Part shown: piece after piece, positions 17,180 through 26,507 of the stretch
How the letters are laid out: each line of letters begins with the position of its first letter
Position numbering within the stretch: the first letter of the stretch is position 1
DNA from: Krasilnikoviella flava
Lineage (GTDB): Bacteria > Actinomycetota > Actinomycetes > Actinomycetales > Cellulomonadaceae
Assembly: GCF_900167525.1 (NCBI RefSeq)
Contig: NZ_FUZQ01000002.1
Span: 434,001-498,000, forward strand
DNA: 64,000 nucleotides
Direction of reading: 5' to 3'
Translations under genes and position numbers: made by a program
The notes under the pieces: generated by a model
Databases searched by the model: none
Seen by the model: only the letters and a program-made list of their open reading frames with translations
Told to the model about the DNA's origin: nothing

Positions 17180-18691
17180 ATGAGCAAGCCGTACGCCGAC
17201 CGCGAGGTCTGGTTCTTCACCGGCAGCCAGGACCTGTACGGGCCCGAGACGCTGGAGCAGGTCGCCCAGCAGTCGCAGGAGGTCGCCCGCGCGCTCGACG
17301 CGTCGTCCGACGTGCCCGCGACCGTCGTCTGGAAGCCCGTGCTCAAGGACGCGGACTCGATCCGCCGCGCGATGCTGGACGCGAACGCGGACGACAAGGT
17401 GCTCGGCGTCATCACGTGGATGCACACCTTCAGCCCGGCGAAGATGTGGATCGGGGGCCTCGACGCGCTGCGCAAGCCGCTGCTGCACCTGCACACGCAG
17501 GCGAACGTCGAGCTGCCGTGGGCGGACATCGACTTCGACTTCATGAACCTCAACCAGGCCGCGCACGGCGACCGGGAGTACGCCTACCTGGCCACGCGCC
17601 TGGGCGTCGCGCGCACCACGGTCGTGGGCCACGCGTCGAACCCGGCCGTGACCCGCCGCGTCGGCACCTGGGTGCGCGGCGCCGCGGGCTGGGCCGCCAC
17701 GCACGAGCTGAAGCTGGTGCGCTTCGGCGACAACATGCGCAACGTCGCGGTCACCGAGGGCGACAAGACCGAGGCCGAGCTGCGCTTCGGCGTCTCGGTG
17801 AACACCTGGGGCGTCAACGACCTCGTCGCAGCCGTCGACGCCGTGGACGACGCCGCGATCGACGCGCTCGTCGCGGAGTACGAGGAGCTCTACGACGTCG
17901 TCCCCGAGCTCCGCGAGGGCGGCGAGCGGCACGAGTCGCTGCGCTACGCGGCCCGCCAGGAGATCGCGATGGAGGCGTTCCTGACGGAGCGCGGCGCCAA
18001 GGCGTTCACCACGAACTTCGAGGACCTCGGCGCCCTGCGCCAGCTGCCCGGCATCGCCGTGCAGCGCCTCATGGGCAAGGGGTACGGCTTCGGCGCCGAG
18101 GGCGACTGGAAGACCGCCGTCCTGGTGCGGGCCGCCAAGGTCATGGGCGAGGGGCTGCCCGGCGGCGCCTCCCTGATGGAGGACTACACCTACGACCTCA
18201 CCCCGGGTGCGGAGCTCATCCTCGGCGCGCACATGCTCGAGGTGTGCCCGTCCCTCACGACGTCGAAGCCCCGCGTGGAGATCCACCCGCTCGGCATCGG
18301 CGGCAAGGAGGACCCGGTCCGCATGGTCTTCGACGCCGACGCGACCGCGGGTGCCGTCGTCGTCTCGCTGGCCGACATGCGCGACCGCTTCCGCCTCACC
18401 GCGAACGTCGTCGACGTCGTCCCGCCCACGCAGGACCTGCCGAACCTGCCCGTGGCCCGCGCCGTCTGGACCCCGCGCCCCGACTTCACCACCTCCGCCG
18501 AGGCCTGGCTGACCGCCGGGGGCGCGCACCACACGGTGATGTCGACCGCCGCGGGCATCGAGGCGTTCGAGGTGTTCGCGAACATCGCGCGCACCGAGCT
18601 CCTCGTGATCGACGAGGACACCACGCGTCGCGGCTTCGCCGACCAGGTGCGCTGGAACCAGGTGTACTACCGCCTCGCTCAGGGGCTCTGA
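17180..18691 (+). CDS. araA: L-arabinose isomerase
   Basis: 503 residues, the usual length. ATG 17180 with GAAGGAG just upstream. The N-terminus [19 protein letters not shown] is diagnostic. Metal/catalytic site motifs are [11 protein letters not shown] and LMEDYTYDL (the two Glu), [10 protein letters not shown] and [10 protein letters not shown] (the two His). It interconverts L-arabinose and L-ribulose, the first catabolic step, in the cytoplasm. It is the last gene of the kinase-araD-araA operon and is followed by an inverted repeat and the LacI gene. Confidence 0.97.
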   Translation: MSKPYADREVWFFTGSQDLYGPETLEQVAQQSQEVARALDASSDVPATVVWKPVLKDADSIRRAMLDANADDKVLGVITWMHTFSPAKMWIGGLDALRKPLLHLHTQANVELPWADIDFDFMNLNQAAHGDREYAYLATRLGVARTTVVGHASNPAVTRRVGTWVRGAAGWAATHELKLVRFGDNMRNVAVTEGDKTEAELRFGVSVNTWGVNDLVAAVDAVDDAAIDALVAEYEELYDVVPELREGGERHESLRYAARQEIAMEAFLTERGAKAFTTNFEDLGALRQLPGIAVQRLMGKGYGFGAEGDWKTAVLVRAAKVMGEGLPGGASLMEDYTYDLTPGAELILGAHMLEVCPSLTTSKPRVEIHPLGIGGKEDPVRMVFDADATAGAVVVSLADMRDRFRLTANVVDVVPPTQDLPNLPVARAVWTPRPDFTTSAEAWLTAGGAHHTVMSTAAGIEAFEVFANIARTELLVIDEDTTRRGFADQVRWNQVYYRLAQGL

Positions 18692-18696
18692 GCGCG

Positions 18697-18729
18697 ACCG
18701 CCGGTCCGATACCGGCGGTTCGGTAGGCT
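18697..18729 (+). promoter_or_regulatory. Hairpin after araA and -10 box of the LacI gene
   Basis: ACCGCCGGT (18697-18705) and ACCGGCGGT (18711-18719) are complementary with loop CCGAT, six bases after the araA stop, so this may terminate the operon. TAGGCT (18724-18729) fits a -10 box for the LacI gene at 18788. The inverted repeat would then cover its -35 and spacer, so it could also be an autoregulatory operator. The two readings cannot be separated from sequence alone. Confidence 0.5.
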
Positions 18730-18787
18730 GACGCCGCCGAGCCGCCGGTCGGCCGTCCGGCGGACGAACTCGAGGGAGAGGCCCCGC

Positions 18788-19807
18788 ATGGCGAGTCCCG
18801 CCGAGAAGCCGAACATCCGGCAGGTCGCGCAGCTCGCCGGTGTCTCGCACATGACGGTGTCGCGGGTGCTCAACGACCACCCGAACATCCGCGAGGCGAC
18901 CCGGCGTCGGGTCGAGGAGGCCATCGACCAGCTCGGCTACCGGCCGAACATGACGGCCCGGGCCCTGGCCACCCAGCGCAGCCGCCGCATCGGCGTCCTC
19001 GTGGAGAGCGCGGCGACGTTCGGGCCGACCAGCACGCTGTACGCCGTCGAGTCCGCCGCCCGCGCGTCCGGGTACGTGGTGAGCTCTGTGCTCCTGCGGG
19101 CCGGGGAGGAGATCACCCCCCAGGAGGCCGTCGACCACCTCATCGCGCAGGGCGTCGACGCGCTCTGCGTCGTGGCGCCCCGGTCGTCGTCGATCGCCGC
19201 GCTGCGCCGCATCGCCGTCGGCGTCCCGGTGCTCGTCGTCAAGCCCGACAAGGACCCGACGTTCCTCACCGTCACCGTCGACCAGCAGGCCGGGACGACG
19301 CTCGCCGTCGACCACCTCGTCTCCCTCGGGCACCGGGACATCCTGCACCTGGCCGGCCCGCTCGACTGGCTCGACGCCCGCACGCGCGAGCGGTCGTTCC
19401 ACGCCCGGGCGAAGTCGTGGGGGCTCCGGGAGCGACCCATCGTGGTGGGGGACTGGACGGCGGACTTCGCGTACGACTTCGCACGCGGGATCCGCGAGCT
19501 GCCGGAGTACACCGCGATCTTCGCCGCGAACGACGACATGGCCGTCGGCCTCGTGCACGGGCTGCACGACCGGGGCTTCTCGGTGCCGGACGACGTCAGC
19601 GTCGTCGGCTTCGACGACATCCCCCTGGCGCGGCACGTCATCCCCCCGCTGACGACCGTGCGGCAGAACTTCCACGCGCTGGGCGTCTCGGTGGTCGACG
19701 TCCTGCGTTCCGCGATCGAGGAGCAGGAGATCCCGACGGTCACGAAGATCCCCCCGGAGCTCGTCGCGCGGGCGTCGAGCGCCGCACCACGGAAGGCCGC
19801 CCGTTGA
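18788..19807 (+). CDS. LacI-family regulator, candidate arabinose repressor
   Basis: 339 residues. The HTH has recognition helix SHMTVSRVLN and hinge YRPNMTARALA. The effector domain has VTVDQQAGTTLAVDHLVSLGH, FAANDDMAVGLVHG and VPDDVSVVGFDDIP. It sits between the araA operon and the YtfQ-type importer, both of which carry TGTKA-N4-TMACA palindromes, so it is the best candidate AraR-like repressor. It is closely similar in layout to the LacI at 11841 (FGPTSTL motif in both). The stop overlaps the TTG start of the next ATPase gene, so the two are coupled. Confidence 0.88.
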   Translation: MASPAEKPNIRQVAQLAGVSHMTVSRVLNDHPNIREATRRRVEEAIDQLGYRPNMTARALATQRSRRIGVLVESAATFGPTSTLYAVESAARASGYVVSSVLLRAGEEITPQEAVDHLIAQGVDALCVVAPRSSSIAALRRIAVGVPVLVVKPDKDPTFLTVTVDQQAGTTLAVDHLVSLGHRDILHLAGPLDWLDARTRERSFHARAKSWGLRERPIVVGDWTADFAYDFARGIRELPEYTAIFAANDDMAVGLVHGLHDRGFSVPDDVSVVGFDDIPLARHVIPPLTTVRQNFHALGVSVVDVLRSAIEEQEIPTVTKIPPELVARASSAAPRKAAR

Positions 19808-21372
19808 CCTCGCGGCCCGGGGCACCGGTGGTCGAGATGCACGGGATCACCGTGGCGCTCGGCGGGGTGCGGGTCCTCGACGACGTGAACCTGGTGCTCC
19901 GGCCTGGCGAGGTGCACGCGCTCATGGGGGAGAACGGCGCGGGCAAGTCGACGCTCATCGGCGCGCTGACCGGGACGGTGCCGCTCCTGGCGGGCGACGT
20001 CGTGGTCGACGGCGCCCCCACCACGCCGACGAGCGTCGCCCGCAGCCGCGCGGACGGCATCGCGACCGTCTTCCAGGAGACGCACCTGAGCCCCCACCTG
20101 ACCGTCGCCGAGAACGTCATGATCGGGCACGAGGTGCGCGGCTGGTTCGGCATCGACTGGGGCCGGACCAGGGAGCGCGCGTCGGCCGCCCTCGCCGCGC
20201 TGGGGCTCGAGGACATCGACCCGCGCGCGCCGCTCTCGGCGCTGTCGCCCGCGACCAAGCAGCTCGTGGCGGTCGCCCGGGCGATCGTCCTCGAGCCCCG
20301 GGTGCTCGTGCTCGACGAGCCGACGTCGAGCCTGGACGCCGACGAGGCCGCCCGACTGCTCGGCGTCGTGCGCCGCCTGTGCGACCAGGGCGTGGCGGTG
20401 CTCTTCGTCTCGCACTTCCTGGAGCAGGTCTTCGAGGTGAGCGACCGGATGACGGTGCTGCGGGGCGGCCGCGTCGTGGCGGAGTACCGGACGGCGGAGG
20501 TCGAGCGGGCCGAGCTGATCTCCAAGATGCTCGGCGAGGACATCGACGCGCTCCAGGCGCTGCGCTCGCAGCGGCTGGCGCACCACTACGCGGGGTCGGG
20601 CGAGGCGACCCTCCGGGCGGCGTCCCTCGGCCGTCAGGGCGTCCTCGAGCCGACCGACCTCGAGCTGTCCCGGGGCGAGGTCGTCGGGTTCGCGGGGCTG
20701 CGCGGCTCCGGGCGCACCGAGCTCGCCCGGCTGATGAGCGGGGCGGAGCGCGCCGACCGCGGGGAGCTGTGGCTGGACGGGGCCCGGGTGCAGCTCCGCA
20801 GCCCGGGGGTGGCCCTGCGGCACCGGATCGCGATGTCGAGCGAGAACGTGCGGGACGACGGCATCGTCGCGGGGCTCACGGTGCGGGAGAACATCGTGCT
20901 GGCGCTGCAGGCGCTCCGCGGCTGGTCGCGGCCGCTGTCGCGCGGCGAGCAGGACGCCGTCGTCGACACGTATCTCGACGCGCTGCACCTGTCGGCCGAC
21001 GACCTGGACCGGCCCGCCGGTGAGCTGTCAGGGGGCACGCAGCAGAAGGTGCTGCTCGCCCGGCTGCTGGCCACGCGGCCGCACGTCCTGATCCTCGACG
21101 AGCCGACGCGCGGCATCGACATCGCGGCCAAGCTGGAGATCCAGCGCCGGGTGGCGCGGCTGGCCGGCGAGGGCGTCGCCGTCGTGTTCATCTCCTCCCA
21201 GCTCGAGGAGGTGGTGCGCCTCGCCGACCGCATCGTGGTGCTCAAGGACCGCGAGAAGATCGGCGAGCTGAGCAACGGGCCGGGCGTCACGGTCGACACC
21301 ATCGTCGAGATGATCGCCGCGGACGTCGACGAGCTCGACGAGCTCGACGAGCTCGACCCCGGCGACTCCTGA
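19804..21372 (+). CDS. Orphan two-domain CUT2 sugar ABC ATPase
   Basis: 522 residues from TTG 19804, overlapping the LacI stop (TTGA) with GGAAGG upstream; GTG 19829 is a later alternative. The N-half has Walker [10 protein letters not shown], a degenerate signature LSPATKQ and Walker B VLVLDEPTSSLD. The C-half has GLRGSGRTE, LSGGTQQK and [12 protein letters not shown]. It resembles YtfR/RbsA. The complete YtfQRT-YjfF-type operon downstream has its own ATPase, so this gene is a second ATPase tied to the regulator. The C-terminus ends in an acidic DELDELDELD repeat. Its transport partner is unclear. Confidence 0.87.
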   Translation: MTSRPGAPVVEMHGITVALGGVRVLDDVNLVLRPGEVHALMGENGAGKSTLIGALTGTVPLLAGDVVVDGAPTTPTSVARSRADGIATVFQETHLSPHLTVAENVMIGHEVRGWFGIDWGRTRERASAALAALGLEDIDPRAPLSALSPATKQLVAVARAIVLEPRVLVLDEPTSSLDADEAARLLGVVRRLCDQGVAVLFVSHFLEQVFEVSDRMTVLRGGRVVAEYRTAEVERAELISKMLGEDIDALQALRSQRLAHHYAGSGEATLRAASLGRQGVLEPTDLELSRGEVVGFAGLRGSGRTELARLMSGAERADRGELWLDGARVQLRSPGVALRHRIAMSSENVRDDGIVAGLTVRENIVLALQALRGWSRPLSRGEQDAVVDTYLDALHLSADDLDRPAGELSGGTQQKVLLARLLATRPHVLILDEPTRGIDIAAKLEIQRRVARLAGEGVAVVFISSQLEEVVRLADRIVVLKDREKIGELSNGPGVTVDTIVEMIAADVDELDELDELDPGDS

Positions 21373-21446
21373 CGGTATCCACACCACTCGCGGGGTGCCG
21401 GTGGCGGCGTTACGGAACCGTGACGTCCAATCCTGGACCCGCTCTA

Positions 21447-21483
21447 TGTGACCGGTCACAACTCCGCTATGTTAACGGTCACA
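21447..21483. promoter_or_regulatory. Tandem operators before the YtfQ-type importer
   Basis: TGTGACCGGTCACA (21447-21460) is a perfect palindrome. TGTTAACGGTCACA (21470-21483) is a near-copy centred 23 bp away. Both fit TGTKA-N4-TMACA, as does the site before the arabinose operon. TATGTT at 21468-21473 is a likely -10 box overlapping the second site, so binding would block transcription. Confidence 0.72.
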
Positions 21484-21557
21484 ACAAGCGTTGCCGGAGG
21501 GTCAGAGCAGACCCACGGACCGGGCTACCGGTCGGCCGGCGTCTCGAGGAGGAGATC

Positions 21558-22565
21558 ATGAGCACAAACTTCCGGCGCGCCGGAGCGGCGCTCTTCGCCG
21601 CCACCCTCACGGCCGCCACGCTGGTCGCGTGCAGCAGCGAGCAGGCGCCCCAGGGCGGCGGGGACGGCGGCGGCGAGTCCGCCGCGGCCTCGGACACGAT
21701 CGTCCTCGGCTTCTCGCAGGTCGGGGCGGAGTCCGGCTGGCGCGCGGCCAACACCAAGTCCATCCAGGACACGCTGACGACGGAGAACGGCTTCGACCTC
21801 AAGTTCTCCGACGCGCAGCAGAAGCAGGAGAACCAGATCCAGGCGATCCGGTCGTACATCCAGCAGCAGGTCGACGTCATCGCCTTCTCGCCGGTCGTCG
21901 AGACCGGCTGGGACGCGGTGCTCGAGGAGGCCAAGGCCGCGGAGATCCCGGTGATCCTCACCGACCGCGCCGTCGACAGCGAGGACGACACCCTCTACGA
22001 GTCCTTCATCGGCTCCGACTTCGTCGAGGAGGGCAAGCGCGCCGGCGACTGGGCCGTGGAGCAGTACGACGGCGAGGGCTACAAGGCCGTCGAGCTGCAG
22101 GGCACCACCGGCGCCGCGCCCATGATCGACCGGCAGCAGGGCTTCGCCGACGCGATCGCGGGCAGCGACATCGAGATGATCGACTCACAGACCGGCAACT
22201 TCACCCGCACCGAGGGCAAGCAGGTGATGGAGGGCTTCCTGCAGAAGTACGACGACATCGACCTCGTCTTCGCGCACAACGACGACATGGGCCTGGGCGC
22301 GATCGAGGCGATCGAGGCCGCCGGGAAGGTGCCCGGCAAGGACATCAAGATCATCACCGTCGACGGCGTCAAGGACGGGATGCAGGCCCTCGCCGACGGC
22401 AAGATCAACTACATCGTCGAGTGCAACCCGCTGCTCGGCCCGGACCTCGCGGAGATCGCGAAGAAGGTCGTCGCGGGTGAAGAGGTCGAGAAGCGCATCG
22501 TCACCCAGGACGAGGCGTTCGACCAGGAGGCGGCGAAGGCGGCCCTGCCGGACCGCCAGTACTGA
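21558..22565 (+). CDS. ytfQ: YtfQ-like sugar-binding lipoprotein
   Basis: 335 residues. ATG 21558 has GAGGAGG immediately upstream. A lipoprotein signal ends at Cys25 (ATLVAC), followed by a Gly/Ser-rich linker. The type I binding fold has VLGFSQVGAESGWRAANT, AFSPVVETGWD, ILTDRAVDSEDD and FAHNDDMGLGAIEAIE, the YtfQ signature series. E. coli YtfQ binds galactofuranose, while homologous Shewanella systems import arabinose. Next to an arabinose operon and under a shared operator, arabinose is the likeliest substrate (inference). Tandem 13-bp repeats span its stop codon. Confidence 0.87.
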   Translation: MSTNFRRAGAALFAATLTAATLVACSSEQAPQGGGDGGGESAAASDTIVLGFSQVGAESGWRAANTKSIQDTLTTENGFDLKFSDAQQKQENQIQAIRSYIQQQVDVIAFSPVVETGWDAVLEEAKAAEIPVILTDRAVDSEDDTLYESFIGSDFVEEGKRAGDWAVEQYDGEGYKAVELQGTTGAAPMIDRQQGFADAIAGSDIEMIDSQTGNFTRTEGKQVMEGFLQKYDDIDLVFAHNDDMGLGAIEAIEAAGKVPGKDIKIITVDGVKDGMQALADGKINYIVECNPLLGPDLAEIAKKVVAGEEVEKRIVTQDEAFDQEAAKAALPDRQY

Positions 22566-22588
22566 CCGTCGGTACTGACCGTCGGTAC
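22559..22588 (+). repeat. 13-bp tandem repeat across the ytfQ stop codon
   Basis: GTACTGACCGTCG is repeated perfectly at 22559-22571 and 22572-22584, followed by GTAC. The first copy contains the stop codon, and the second supplies an identical stop-like TGA. It looks like a local slippage duplication; no function is evident. Confidence 0.8.
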
Positions 22589-22602
22589 GCTCCACCGAGA
22601 CC

Positions 22603-22645
22603 CGCGGTGGGTGCGGTGCGGGACGCCCGCGCCACACCCACCGCG
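22603..22645 (+). other. Intercistronic stem-loop between ytfQ- and ytfR-type genes
   Basis: CGCGGTGGGTG (22603-22613) pairs perfectly with CACCCACCGCG (22635-22645). The loop contains a smaller GCGGG-ACG-CCCGC hairpin. It lies directly after the binding-protein gene, like the structure at 3227-3283, and probably limits expression of the downstream membrane components. Confidence 0.65.
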
Positions 22646-22663
22646 CTCCACGGAAGGTCAAGG

Positions 22664-24235
22664 ATGACGCCATCGGACGCCGGCGCGGCCGGCAGCACCC
22701 CCGACGCCCGGCCCCAGGACGTGCGCCCCGTCGTCGAGATGACCGGGATCTCCATCGAGTTCCCCGGCGTCAAGGCGCTCGACGGCGTGGACCTCCGGCT
22801 CCTGCCCGGCGAGGTGCACGCCCTCATGGGCGAGAACGGCGCGGGGAAGTCCACGCTGATCAAGGCGCTCACGGGCGTCTACGGCATCGACTCCGGCGAG
22901 ATCCTCGTCGACGGCGAGCCGCACCGGTTCTCCGGCCCGGGCGAGGCGCAGGCCGCGGGGATCGCCACCGTGTACCAGGAGGTCAACCTCTGCGAGAACC
23001 TCACAGTCGCGGAGAACATCATGCTCGGCAACGAGCCCCGGCGGTTCGGTGCCATCGACTGGCCCCGCACGCGCCGCCGGGCGGCAGAGCACCTCGCGAC
23101 CATGGGGCTCGACGTCGACCCCGCTTCGTCGCTCGGCTCGCACTCGATCGCCGTGCAGCAGCTCGTCGCGATCAGCCGCGCCATGGTGGTGGACGCCAAG
23201 GTGCTCATCCTCGACGAGCCGACGTCGAGCCTCGACGCCGACGAGGTCGCGCGGCTCTTCGACGTCGTGCGGCGGCTGCGCGACCAGGGCGTGGCGATCC
23301 TGTTCGTCTCGCACTTCATCGAGCAGGTCTTCGACCTGTCGGACCGCATGACGGTGCTGCGCAACGGCGCCCGGGTGGGGGAGTACCGCACCGCCGAGCT
23401 CAGCCGCACGGAGCTCGTCTCGCGGATGATCGGCCGGTCCATGGAGGTGCTCGAGGACCTGGAGGTCCGCACCGAGCACACCGTCGACACGGCCCAGGGC
23501 GCGCCCTTCGTCCAGGCCGTCGGGCTCGGGCGTCGCGGCTCCGTGCAGGCCTTCGACCTGGACGTCCACGAGGGCGAGGTCGTGGGTCTGGCCGGCCTGC
23601 TCGGCTCCGGCCGCACGGAGGTGGCCAGGCTGCTCGCCGGGGCGGACCGCGCCGACACCGGCACGCTCTCCGTCAAGGGCACCCTCACGCGACTGCGCAC
23701 CCCGCGCGCGGCGATCGAGCGCAAGATCGCGTTCTCCTCCGAGGACCGCAAGGGCGAGGGCGTGGTCGGCGACCTGACGGTGCGCGAGAACATCGTGCTC
23801 GGCCTCCAGGCGGAGCGCGGCTGGCTGCGTCCGCTGCCCGGCAGGCAGGTCGACGAGATCGTGCACCGGTACATCGAGGCGCTGAACATCCGGCCCGCCA
23901 ACCCCGACGCGCTGCTCCGCAACCTCTCGGGCGGCAACCAGCAGAAGGTGCTCCTGGCCCGCTGGCTCGCGACCGCGCCCGAGCTGTTCATCCTCGACGA
24001 GCCGACGCGCGGCATCGACGTCGGGGCCAAGGCGGAGATCCAGCGCCTGGTGTCCGACCTCGCCGGGCGCGGCATGGCGGTGCTCTTCATCTCCGCCGAG
24101 CTCGAGGAGGTGGTGCGGCTCAGCCACCGCATCGCCGTCATGCGCGACCGGCGGAAGGTCGCCGAGCTGACCAACACCGACACCGTCGGCGTCGACGACG
24201 TCGTCGAGCTCATCGCGAGCGGAGGGGACCGCTGA
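22664..24235 (+). CDS. ytfR: YtfR-like two-domain sugar ABC ATPase
   Basis: 523 residues. N-half: [45 protein letters not shown] and VSHFIEQV. C-half: [32 protein letters not shown] and ISAELEEV. These are the expected intact N-domain and degenerate C-domain Walker A of CUT2 ATPases. It energises the YtfT/YjfF permease pair. Its stop and the permease start share one base (TGATG). It is paralogous to the orphan ATPase 1.3 kb upstream but has the canonical C-domain signature. Confidence 0.92.
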   Translation: MTPSDAGAAGSTPDARPQDVRPVVEMTGISIEFPGVKALDGVDLRLLPGEVHALMGENGAGKSTLIKALTGVYGIDSGEILVDGEPHRFSGPGEAQAAGIATVYQEVNLCENLTVAENIMLGNEPRRFGAIDWPRTRRRAAEHLATMGLDVDPASSLGSHSIAVQQLVAISRAMVVDAKVLILDEPTSSLDADEVARLFDVVRRLRDQGVAILFVSHFIEQVFDLSDRMTVLRNGARVGEYRTAELSRTELVSRMIGRSMEVLEDLEVRTEHTVDTAQGAPFVQAVGLGRRGSVQAFDLDVHEGEVVGLAGLLGSGRTEVARLLAGADRADTGTLSVKGTLTRLRTPRAAIERKIAFSSEDRKGEGVVGDLTVRENIVLGLQAERGWLRPLPGRQVDEIVHRYIEALNIRPANPDALLRNLSGGNQQKVLLARWLATAPELFILDEPTRGIDVGAKAEIQRLVSDLAGRGMAVLFISAELEEVVRLSHRIAVMRDRRKVAELTNTDTVGVDDVVELIASGGDR

Positions 24236-25359
24236 TGCCCACCTCGCCCACGCCGTCGACGGCCTCGGCGGCCGCCGACGCCTCCGGAGGGTTCGGCGCC
24301 GTCGTGCGCCACCCGCTGTTCTGGCCGGTGGTCGCGCTCGTCGCGCTGCTCGCGGTCAACACGGCCGTCCGCCCGGGCTTCCTGTCCGTCTCGATCCTGG
24401 ACGACCACCTCTTCGGGTCCCCGATCGACATCCTGCGCAACTGCGCCCCGCTCATGCTGGTCGCGCTCGGCATGTCGCTGGTGATCGCCACCCGCGGCAT
24501 CGACCTGTCCGTGGGCGCGGTGGTCGCGATCTCGGGCGCGGTGGCGCTCACGTTCATCGCGGGCGCGCCGGACCCGGCGTCGACGACGACCGTCTTCCTG
24601 GCGATCGGCATGGCCCTCGTGCTCGGCCTGGTCCTCGGGGTGTGGAACGGGTTCCTCGTGTCCGTGCTCGGGATCCAGCCGATCATCGCCACGCTGATCC
24701 TCATGACCGCGGGGCGCGGCGTCGCGATGCTCATCACCGAGGGCCAGATCACCACGGTCACGAGCGCCCCGTTCAAGACGCTCGGCGCCGGGTACTGGCT
24801 CGGGCTGCCCGTCGCGACCCTGGTCGCGTTCGGCGTGTTCGGGCTGGTCGCGCTGCTGGTGCGGCGCACGGCGCTGGGGATGCTCGTCGAGTCGGTGGGC
24901 ATCAACCCGGCCGCGAGCCGGCTCGCCGGCGTGCGGGCGCGGACCATCGTGTGGACGGTCTTCGCGCTGTCGGGCCTCTTCTCCGGCCTCGCCGGCCTGA
25001 TCCTCTCGTCGAACGTCATGGCGGCCGACGCGAACAACGCCGGCCTGTTCATCGAGCTCGACGCGATCCTCGCCGTCGTGATCGGCGGCACGTCGCTGGC
25101 CGGGGGCAAGTTCTCGCTCTCCGGCACGTTCGTCGGCGTGCTCATCATCGCGACGCTGTCGCTCACGGTGACGAACGTCGGGATCTCGCCGCTCGTGACG
25201 CCGCTGTTCAAGGCGCTCGTGGTCGCCGCGGTGACGCTGCTCCAGTCGCCCGCGATGCGGCGCAAGCTCGCCGAGCGCACCCGACGACGCGGCAGGACGG
25301 CGCCGGTCCCGCCGTCGGACAAGCCCGCGGACGTCTCCACGGACAAGGTGGTGGCCTGA
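24235..25359 (+). CDS. ytfT: YtfT-like sugar ABC permease
   Basis: 374 residues, about ten membrane segments. CUT2 permease motifs are RGIDLSVGAVVAISGA, the coupling region VESVGINPAASRLAGVRA, and VIGGTSLAGGKFSLSGT. A cytoplasmic basic tail follows the last helix. It pairs with the next permease to form a heterodimeric channel, as in YtfT-YjfF. TGATG overlaps at both ends couple it to the ATPase and to the second permease. Confidence 0.92.
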   Translation: MPTSPTPSTASAAADASGGFGAVVRHPLFWPVVALVALLAVNTAVRPGFLSVSILDDHLFGSPIDILRNCAPLMLVALGMSLVIATRGIDLSVGAVVAISGAVALTFIAGAPDPASTTTVFLAIGMALVLGLVLGVWNGFLVSVLGIQPIIATLILMTAGRGVAMLITEGQITTVTSAPFKTLGAGYWLGLPVATLVAFGVFGLVALLVRRTALGMLVESVGINPAASRLAGVRARTIVWTVFALSGLFSGLAGLILSSNVMAADANNAGLFIELDAILAVVIGGTSLAGGKFSLSGTFVGVLIIATLSLTVTNVGISPLVTPLFKALVVAAVTLLQSPAMRRKLAERTRRRGRTAPVPPSDKPADVSTDKVVA

Positions 25360-26381
25360 TGACGACCCTCGCATCCTCGCGCCCCGGGGCGCCGTCCCCG
25401 GACCGCGTGCCCTCCGTCGGCCGGCGCCTGCGCGTCGACCGCCGGTACCTGCCGGTTGTCGGCACCCTCGTGGTGTTCGTGCTGCTGCTCGTGGTGGGCG
25501 GCGCCCGCTACGACAACTTCCTGTCCGTGGGCGTGCTCGCGAACCTGTTCATCAACAACGCGTTCCTCATCGTGCTGGCGGTCGGGATGACCTTCGTCAT
25601 CCTCACGGGCGGTATCGACCTCTCGGTCGGCTCGGTGCTGGCGCTGTCCGGCGTGACCGCCGCCTACCTGCTGCAGGCGGGCGTCCCGGCCGGGGTCGTG
25701 ATCCCGCTGGTCGTGCTGGTCGGCTCGCTGATCGGTCTCCTCGTGGGCGCGATGGTGCACGTCTTCGAGGTGCAGCCGTTCATCGCGACGCTCGCGGCGA
25801 TGTTCTTCGCCCGCGGGCTGTGCTTCCTCATCGCCCCGGAGTCGATCCCGATCGACGACGAGACCTTCGTCGCCCTGGCCTCCTGGGACACCTGGGCGGG
25901 CGGGCAGTGGCGGATCACGTCGAGCGTCGTGATCGCTCTGGTCGTGGTGGCGGTGGCGTTCTACCTGCTGCACTACACGCAGTTCGGGCGCACGGTGTAC
26001 GCCATCGGCGGCGGGGAGCAGTCGGCCAAGCTCATGGGCCTGCCCGTCGCGCGCACCAAGGTGCTGGTGTACGTCATCAGCGGCACGTGCGCCGGCCTCG
26101 GCGGCCTGCTGTTCGCGATGTTCTCGCGGTCGGGCTACTCCCTGACCGGCGTGGGCATGGAGCTCGATGCGATCGCGGCCGTCGTCATCGGCGGCACGCT
26201 GCTCACCGGCGGCACCGGGTTCGTGCTCGGGTCGGTGCTCGGCGTCCTCGTGCTCGGCCTCATCCAGACGATCATCACCTTCGAGGGCACCCTCAGCTCG
26301 TGGTGGACCAAGATCGTCATCGGCGCGCTGCTGCTGGTCTTCGTGGTCCTGCAGCGGCTGCTCGCGCTACGGCGCTCCTAG
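25359..26381 (+). CDS. yjfF: YjfF-like sugar ABC permease
   Basis: 340 residues, about ten membrane segments. Motifs are [37 protein letters not shown] and VVIGGTLLTGGTGFVLGS. The N-terminal ~30 residues are basic and cytoplasmic. It is the second subunit of the importer channel and the last gene of the operon. A 13-bp stem terminator-like hairpin follows at 26407-26449. Confidence 0.92.
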   Translation: MTTLASSRPGAPSPDRVPSVGRRLRVDRRYLPVVGTLVVFVLLLVVGGARYDNFLSVGVLANLFINNAFLIVLAVGMTFVILTGGIDLSVGSVLALSGVTAAYLLQAGVPAGVVIPLVVLVGSLIGLLVGAMVHVFEVQPFIATLAAMFFARGLCFLIAPESIPIDDETFVALASWDTWAGGQWRITSSVVIALVVVAVAFYLLHYTQFGRTVYAIGGGEQSAKLMGLPVARTKVLVYVISGTCAGLGGLLFAMFSRSGYSLTGVGMELDAIAAVVIGGTLLTGGTGFVLGSVLGVLVLGLIQTIITFEGTLSSWWTKIVIGALLLVFVVLQRLLALRRS

Positions 26382-26406
26382 CCGTCCCTCGGCCGAGCGC
26401 CCGTCC

Positions 26407-26449
26407 GGGCGGCCGGGCCCGTGGCAGGTCGCCGTCGGCCCGGCCGTCC
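26407..26449 (+). terminator. Terminator hairpin after the YjfF-type gene
   Basis: Arms GGGCGGCCGGGCC (26407-26419) and GGCCCGGCCGTCC (26437-26449) pair over 13 bases with one G-U and a 17-base loop. No T-run follows. It separates the importer from the GH43-GH51 gene. Confidence 0.6.
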
Positions 26450-26507
26450 CACGCAACCTCGCACCCGCACCCCCGCACCTGTACGACGACGTACTCGACA
26501 CGGAGGA

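Noticed and set aside
16928-19825. 965-residue minus-strand ORF opposite araA and the LacI gene
   Set aside because: Shadow of strongly supported genes on the plus strand; composition is biased and no motif is recognisable.
21323-21358. GACGAGCTC triplication encoding DELDELDELD
   Set aside because: It lies in frame at the very C-terminus of the orphan ATPase and is best explained by slippage; no regulatory meaning is apparent.
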